Source: Sphingomonas sp.
GTDB taxonomy: Bacteria > Pseudomonadota > Alphaproteobacteria > Sphingomonadales > Sphingomonadaceae
NCBI RefSeq assembly: GCF_025363195.1
Contig: NZ_JANYEK010000196.1
Coordinates: 1-49,024 of the forward strand
Reading direction: 5' to 3'
Length of the DNA: 49,024 nucleotides
Below are positions 44,837-49,024 of this stretch, one piece after another. The notes below the pieces were generated by a model. The model was given only the letters and a program-made list of their open reading frames with translations, made no database searches and was not told the DNA's origin. The number at the start of each line of letters is the position of its first letter. Within the stretch, counting starts at the first letter, position 1. The translations under genes were made by a program, and so were the position numbers.

Positions 44837-45616
44837 ATGGCATCGGATATGTTGTTGGGGGCGAACGACCCATCGCCGGTGCAGGTGTTCAATCCCGGCG
44901 GGACGTCGCATTTCCTGCTGCTCGGCGATCATGCCGGCAACCTGGTGCCCGATAGTTTGAACGCGCTGGGCCTGCCGCCCGAAGAACTCGCGCGACATAT
45001 CGGTTGGGACATCGGCATTGGCGAACTTGGGCCGATGCTGGCCGAGGCACTGCATGCCGTTTTCATCCGCCAAATCTATTCGCGGCTGGTGATCGATTGC
45101 AATCGCGATCCCGCGCGCGCCGACGCCATGCCGGAGATCAGCGATCTGACCGTAATTCGCGGCAACCACGATCTGGATGCGGCCAAGCGAATGGCGCGCG
45201 TCGCGGCGATCCAGGCACCCTATCAGGAAGCGATCCGCGCGGAGATCGCACGGCGCGATGCGGCGGGGCAGGGGACCATTATCGTGTCGCTGCACAGCTT
45301 CACACCCGCGATGCAGGGAATCGCGCGCCCGTGGCACGTAGGGGTATTGCACGATGGTGGCGATCCCGCTTTTGCACGGACATTGATCGCCGCGTTCGAG
45401 GCGGTGCCGGAGTTAACGGTGGGCGATAACGAGCCGTATAGCATGGACACGATCGACTACACCGTGCCGCTCCACGCTTATCCAAAACGTCGCCCCTATG
45501 CGGAAATCGAAGTCCGGCAGGATCTCATTGGAACGACTACGGGATGTGCGGATTGGTCGGCGAGGTTGGCAGCAGCATTGCAGGTGGCTGCGGCCAACTT
45601 CGGTGGCGGCGGCTGA
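44837..45616 (+). CDS. N-formylglutamate amidohydrolase family protein (copy 2)
   Basis: A 259-residue family member: FLLLGDHAGNLVPDSL, IGWDIGIGELGPMLAEAL, RLVIDCNRDPARADAM, and VSLHSFTPAMQGIARP. It is a different subgroup from copy 1 at 21092-21949; many such genes flank recJ or stand alone and their substrates are not known to be formylglutamate. The ATG at 44837 is chosen for family length. Weak ribosome site; downstream lies the SMR remnant. Confidence 0.83.
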   Translation: MASDMLLGANDPSPVQVFNPGGTSHFLLLGDHAGNLVPDSLNALGLPPEELARHIGWDIGIGELGPMLAEALHAVFIRQIYSRLVIDCNRDPARADAMPEISDLTVIRGNHDLDAAKRMARVAAIQAPYQEAIRAEIARRDAAGQGTIIVSLHSFTPAMQGIARPWHVGVLHDGGDPAFARTLIAAFEAVPELTVGDNEPYSMDTIDYTVPLHAYPKRRPYAEIEVRQDLIGTTTGCADWSARLAAALQVAAANFGGGG

Positions 45617-45653
45617 ACAATGTCGCACGGGCTATGGTTGTCCGTTGTCACCC

Positions 45654-45875
45654 TATCGAACTCGTTGCCAAGTCCTTCCTAAAACCGCGATGGGTTTGAC
45701 GCGGCCTTGGTCGACGCTGGCTGCAATGGTCGGCCATACTGCCAGCTTCTCTATCCTGGCGTTTGCGCTGCGCTTCGTTCCGGTAGGCTTGGCCTCTGCG
45801 ATCTGGTCCGATGCGGGCATCGTGCACGTCATGGCACTGGCGTGGACGCTCAACCTGCGCCCCGGGCGGGGCTGA
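45654..45875 (+). pseudogene. SMR-family (EmrE/SugE-like) multidrug transporter remnant
   Basis: The stretch reads GLTRPWSTLAAMVGHTASFS then ILAFALRFVPVGLASAIWSD and AGIVHVMALAW before leaving the family pattern. The SFSILAFALRFVPVGLA-IWS core matches helix 3 of SMR proteins, which normally continue AYAIWSGxGIV...GWLLFGQ. The N-terminal helix 1 with its essential glutamate is absent, and the ending (TLNLRPGRG) is not family sequence. A decayed fragment rather than a functional gene. Confidence 0.6.
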
Positions 45876-45967
45876 CGACGGAATCGCCGCTGACCGAATT
45901 CGTTTGCGCAGCGCAACATTTCCACTAAGGGCGCAGTCGAAGCCAGATGCTCCGCATCCGGCTTCGA

Positions 45968-46192
45968 TGATCGCGCCGGTGCCTCGAAAGAGGCTCAAAT
46001 GTGGAATGCGGTGCGGGAGGGGTTCCTCCCAAAGCCGCGGCTGTCCCTGCAACTGTAAGCGGAGAGCGCGATGCACAGGTCCTGCCCAAACCCTATTGAA
46101 GGGTGGGCCGGACAGCCACTGGATCCATTAGGATCTGGGAAGGCGTGCATCGAGCCTTGACCCGTGAGCCAGGAGACCTGCCGGCGCTGTCG
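45968..46192 (+). promoter_or_regulatory. Cobalamin riboswitch
   Basis: The conserved parts are in order: GGTGCCTCGAAAGAGGCTCA near 45978, AATGCGGTGCGGGAGG, GGCTGTCCCTGCAACTGTAA near 46039-46058, and the B12 box AGCCAGGAGACCTGCCGGCG at about 46167-46186. It lies upstream of btuB-btuF and should reduce their expression when adenosylcobalamin is plentiful. The exact ends are estimates. Confidence 0.93.
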
Positions 46193-46349
46193 CTCATGCT
46201 CTCGGATCCAGGGGATGGCCGGGGCACGGAACGAGACCGTTCGAGCGACGAACCGTGCGGCTGGGGCTGCACATGGTGTCGAGGCAGCCGGGCTCCGCGT
46301 CCGTTCGGCTGAACCGGCGCCGTCGTTCGCGTGTTCCACGCGGCAACCG

Positions 46350-46381
46350 CCCCCGCCGCTTCGTCCATGACGGCGCGGGGG
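46350..46381 (+). promoter_or_regulatory. Hairpin covering the btuB ribosome binding site
   Basis: cccccgccg (46350-46358) pairs with cggcgcggggg (46371-46381), with a 2-nt bulge. The second arm contains the GGGGGA Shine-Dalgarno just before ATG 46392. This could be the expression platform of the upstream riboswitch, closing translation when ligand is bound (inference). About 160 nt separate it from the B12 box. Confidence 0.55.
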
Positions 46382-46391
46382 ACTGAACATT

Positions 46392-48335
46392 ATGAAAACC
46401 TATCTCTCTTTACTGGCGCCGGTCATTCTCGGCGTCGTCGCGTCGCCTGCTGTGGCGCAAAGCAACCCCACCCAGCCGACCGAGGACAAGGACGGGAACG
46501 AGATCGTCGTGACCGCATCGCGCTCCGGTGACGCTGTCGAGATCAGAAATTTACCGGCTTCGGTGACGTTGATTTCTGCCGAGCAGTTACAAGAGCGGCA
46601 GACGCGCATCGTGTCGGATGTGCTGCGGGACGTTCCCGGTATCGCGGTCAGCCGTACCGGTGCCATCGGTGGCATGACCCAGGTTCGCATCCGGGGAACC
46701 GAGGGTAATCATGTCCTTGTCCTGATCGACGGCATCAAAGCGTCCGATCCTTACATCGGCGAGTATGATTTCGGCACGCTGATCGCCGACGAAGCTGCCA
46801 AGGTCGAAGTCCTGCGCGGTCAACAGTCCGCACTTTACGGATCGGATGCGATCGGCGGCGTTATCCAGTATATCACGCTGACCGGAGCCGAAGCGCCTGG
46901 CCTGCGCGTGCGGGCCGAGGGCGGGTCGTTCGGCACCGCTTCCGGCGGCGTGCGCTTCGCCGGGGTCGCCGACACGGTGGACTATGCGCTGTCCAGCTCA
47001 ATCTATCGTACTAACGGCTCCCCGACCGCGCGGAACGGAACGCGCAACATCGGGTCGACCAGCATCGGTGCGAGCGGCAAGGTGACTTGGGCGCCGTCGA
47101 GCATCTTCAAGCTCACCGGCGTCGGCCGCTACAGCTATACCGATGCGTTGAACAACGACACCGCCTCGTCCGGCGCCTTGTTCGGCTATATCGTCGACAC
47201 CCCGGGTGAGCGCTTTACGAACGCGGCGTTTTACGGTCTCGCCCGCGCCGAACTGACGCTGGACGATGGACGCTGGACCAACGCTTTGACCGGGCAGATC
47301 GCCGATACGACGCGTAAAGGCTATACCGCGCGCGGCTATGATTCCGGGGACAAGGGCCGCCGCCTCAAGGGATCGTTCGAATCGAGCTACCGCTTCGACA
47401 CGGGCGCGCTGGTCAACCGGATCACCGGTGCGGTCGATTTCGAGCGCGAAGAGTTCCAGAACACCTCGCCGGCCAGTAGCTTCGCCTTTACCGGGCGGCA
47501 ATCGACCGACAATTGGGGGTTCGTCGGCCAATATGAGGGAACGCTCAACGATGCGCTGTCGCTCGGCGCATCGATTCGGCGCGATCAAAATAACCGCTTT
47601 GCCGATGTTACGACCTATCGCTTGCAGGCCGGGTATCGGCTGGCCTTCGGGCTGCGCGCGCACGCCGCTTATGGCACCGGCGTCAAGAACCCCGGATATT
47701 ACGAGCTCTACGGTTATTCTGATGGCCGCTATATCGGCAACCCGAACCTGAAGCCGGAAAAGTCGAAAGGCTGGGAAGCCGGGCTCGATCAGGAGATTGC
47801 CGGCGGTAAAGCCAGCATCGGCGTGACCTATTTCGACAGTCGCCTGACAGACGAGATATTCACCACCTTCCCCGCGCCGCTTTTCATCGCGACGCCGGGC
47901 AACCGGATGACGGAGTCGAAGCAGCGCGGCGTGGAAGTGTTCATTTCGGCCAGCCCGATCGACCAGATCCGCTTCGACCTTGCCTACACCTATCTGCATG
48001 CGCGCGAGAACGGCATCGTCGAGGTGCGTCGTCCGAACCATATCGCCAGTCTGAACACCACCGTGTTCAGCGCAGACAAGCGATTCTCCGGGACGTTGAC
48101 GGTGCGCTATAACGGGCGACAGGATGATGTGGCCTTCACCAACCCGACCTTCGTGCCGGTGCGGGTGAGCTTGCAGGAATATGTGCTGGTGAACCTTAAC
48201 GCCGAATACAAACTGACCGATCGCTTCTCGGTCTTCAGCCGGGTCGAGAATCTGTTCGACGAGCGGTCTGAGGAAGTGTTCAGCTACGCCGTTCCGGGCC
48301 GTGCGGCTTATGGCGGCGTGAAGGCGCGCTTCTGA
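46392..48335 (+). CDS. btuB: TonB-dependent vitamin B12 receptor BtuB
   Basis: A 647-residue outer-membrane receptor. A signal peptide (MKTYLSLLAPVILGVVASPAVA) is followed by a TonB-box-like NEIVVTASR near residue 37, a plug domain (RIVSDVLRDVPGIAVSRTG, VLVLIDGIKASDP, VEVLRGQQSALYGSDAIGG) and a C-terminal beta-barrel ending RAAYGGVKARF. The length fits BtuB. The B12 riboswitch upstream and the B12-binding-protein gene overlapping its end support cobalamin as the substrate. Confidence 0.92.
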   Translation: MKTYLSLLAPVILGVVASPAVAQSNPTQPTEDKDGNEIVVTASRSGDAVEIRNLPASVTLISAEQLQERQTRIVSDVLRDVPGIAVSRTGAIGGMTQVRIRGTEGNHVLVLIDGIKASDPYIGEYDFGTLIADEAAKVEVLRGQQSALYGSDAIGGVIQYITLTGAEAPGLRVRAEGGSFGTASGGVRFAGVADTVDYALSSSIYRTNGSPTARNGTRNIGSTSIGASGKVTWAPSSIFKLTGVGRYSYTDALNNDTASSGALFGYIVDTPGERFTNAAFYGLARAELTLDDGRWTNALTGQIADTTRKGYTARGYDSGDKGRRLKGSFESSYRFDTGALVNRITGAVDFEREEFQNTSPASSFAFTGRQSTDNWGFVGQYEGTLNDALSLGASIRRDQNNRFADVTTYRLQAGYRLAFGLRAHAAYGTGVKNPGYYELYGYSDGRYIGNPNLKPEKSKGWEAGLDQEIAGGKASIGVTYFDSRLTDEIFTTFPAPLFIATPGNRMTESKQRGVEVFISASPIDQIRFDLAYTYLHARENGIVEVRRPNHIASLNTTVFSADKRFSGTLTVRYNGRQDDVAFTNPTFVPVRVSLQEYVLVNLNAEYKLTDRFSVFSRVENLFDERSEEVFSYAVPGRAAYGGVKARF

Positions 48336-49024
48336 TGCGGACATGGCCGGTAATGCTCTGTTTGTCGTTGCCCGTGCTTTTGCTGGGCGGCTGCACACAA
48401 AGCGTGCCGGCCAAACCCTTGGCGGTCGCGCGACCGATGCGCGTGATGAGTTTGAATCAATGCACGGACCAGCTTGTGCTGGCGCTGCTCCCGCCGGAGA
48501 GGATCGCGTCGGTGACATGGCTGTCGCGCGATCCGCGCTATTCGGCTCAGGTCGCGGCGGCGCGGCGCGTCGCCGCTAATCATGGCAGCGTCGAAGAGGT
48601 CGCGCGGACGCGGCCAGATTTGATCGTTAGCGATACTTTTTCCAATCCGACCGGGCGGGCGATGCTCCGGCGGCTGGGCTATCCAATTTTGGAACTGGCG
48701 GATTCCGGTGATGTTGCTGGCATTCGGCATACTGTCACGGTGCTGGCGGGGGCACTCGGCGAGGGTCCGCGAGGCCGCGTGCTGATCGCGCGGATGGACC
48801 GGCAACTGACGCCGATCCGCCGGGCCACGCCGATCACCGTCGCCGCCTGGGGTCGCGACGGGATGGGAGACAGTCTGTTTCTCTCGGCGATCATCGATGC
48901 TGCCGGGCTTACGGCGATCGGCGGACGCGGCGGGGTCGAGGCGTTGCTGCGCGCCAAACCGGATTTTCTGATCCGTGGCGTTTCCGATCCGCGCGAAGGG
49001 TCGCTTGGCGACAACGTCACCGCG
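48335..49024 (+). CDS. btuF: Cobalamin-binding periplasmic protein BtuF-like (C-terminus beyond the window)
   Basis: The first 230 residues are visible; the frame runs off the right edge. It begins with a lipoprotein signal (MRTWPVMLCLSLPVLLLGGC, lipobox LGGC) and continues as a class III periplasmic binding protein: MRVMSLNQCTDQLVLALLPP, then RPDLIVSDTFSNP. The start overlaps the btuB stop (TGATG), so both share the riboswitch-controlled mRNA. Permease and ATPase genes (btuC, btuD) would be expected beyond the window. Confidence 0.85.
   Translation, partial: MRTWPVMLCLSLPVLLLGGCTQSVPAKPLAVARPMRVMSLNQCTDQLVLALLPPERIASVTWLSRDPRYSAQVAAARRVAANHGSVEEVARTRPDLIVSDTFSNPTGRAMLRRLGYPILELADSGDVAGIRHTVTVLAGALGEGPRGRVLIARMDRQLTPIRRATPITVAAWGRDGMGDSLFLSAIIDAAGLTAIGGRGGVEALLRAKPDFLIRGVSDPREGSLGDNVTA

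Overview
The window is GC-rich alphaproteobacterial chromosome, most likely from a sphingomonad (Sphingomonas or a close relative). This rests on the sdhC-sdhD-sdhA order, the mdh-sucD-sucA-sucB-lpd cluster, a CpdR orthologue, soluble globin-type chemoreceptors, a TonB receptor under a cobalamin riboswitch, and general codon use. No rRNA, phage, IS transposase or CRISPR array is visible. The assignment is from pattern recognition only; nothing was searched.

Layout. 1-4.5 kb (minus strand): prmA (cut by the window edge), an SDR oxidoreductase, and two soluble methyl-accepting chemotaxis proteins whose signalling halves are near-identical at the DNA level. 4.6-20.7 kb (plus strand) is a respiratory and TCA-cycle block: sdhCDA; an islet holding a decayed mazF with intact mazE (minus strand), a C13-type peptidase and a ClpP-like protease; then sdhB, a thioesterase, zapE, mdh, sucD, sucA, sucB and lpd. 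Palindromic repeats sit in the gaps of this block. One pair forms exact 29-bp terminal inverted repeats around a GIY-YIG nuclease gene broken by a TAG codon in its YIG motif, and a second pair of the same family with only 46 bp between its arms looks like a MITE-type derivative. This is the best candidate here for an undescribed small mobile system.

20.9-22.6 kb: a compact structured RNA of about 105 nt with its own promoter and terminator, an N-formylglutamate amidohydrolase, cpdR and tRNA-Val(GAC). 22.6-42.8 kb is an accessory-looking stretch between tRNA-Val and tRNA-Glu with long gaps and several broken genes: an IclR regulator; a SulP transporter coupled to a lone ParB-like protein; a two-component system divergent from a CzcBA/NodT-type RND efflux operon that ends in a degenerate aspartic-protease-like gene; DUF4337 and other small membrane or surface proteins; a histidine-kinase fragment; a three-BON-domain protein; a bacterial alternative oxidase; a frameshifted DUF1275 gene; and a flavodoxin-fold quinone reductase.

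42.8-49.0 kb returns to core-type content: tRNA-Glu(TTC), recJ, a second N-formylglutamate amidohydrolase, an SMR transporter remnant, and a cobalamin riboswitch ahead of btuB-btuF, which runs off the window.

How it fits together: succinate dehydrogenase, malate dehydrogenase, the 2-oxoglutarate dehydrogenase complex and SucD form a nearly complete TCA arm. The alternative oxidase and the quinone reductase suggest branching of electron flow at the quinone pool. The RND operon with its two-component system is a metal or cation efflux module. The last genes import vitamin B12 under B12 control.
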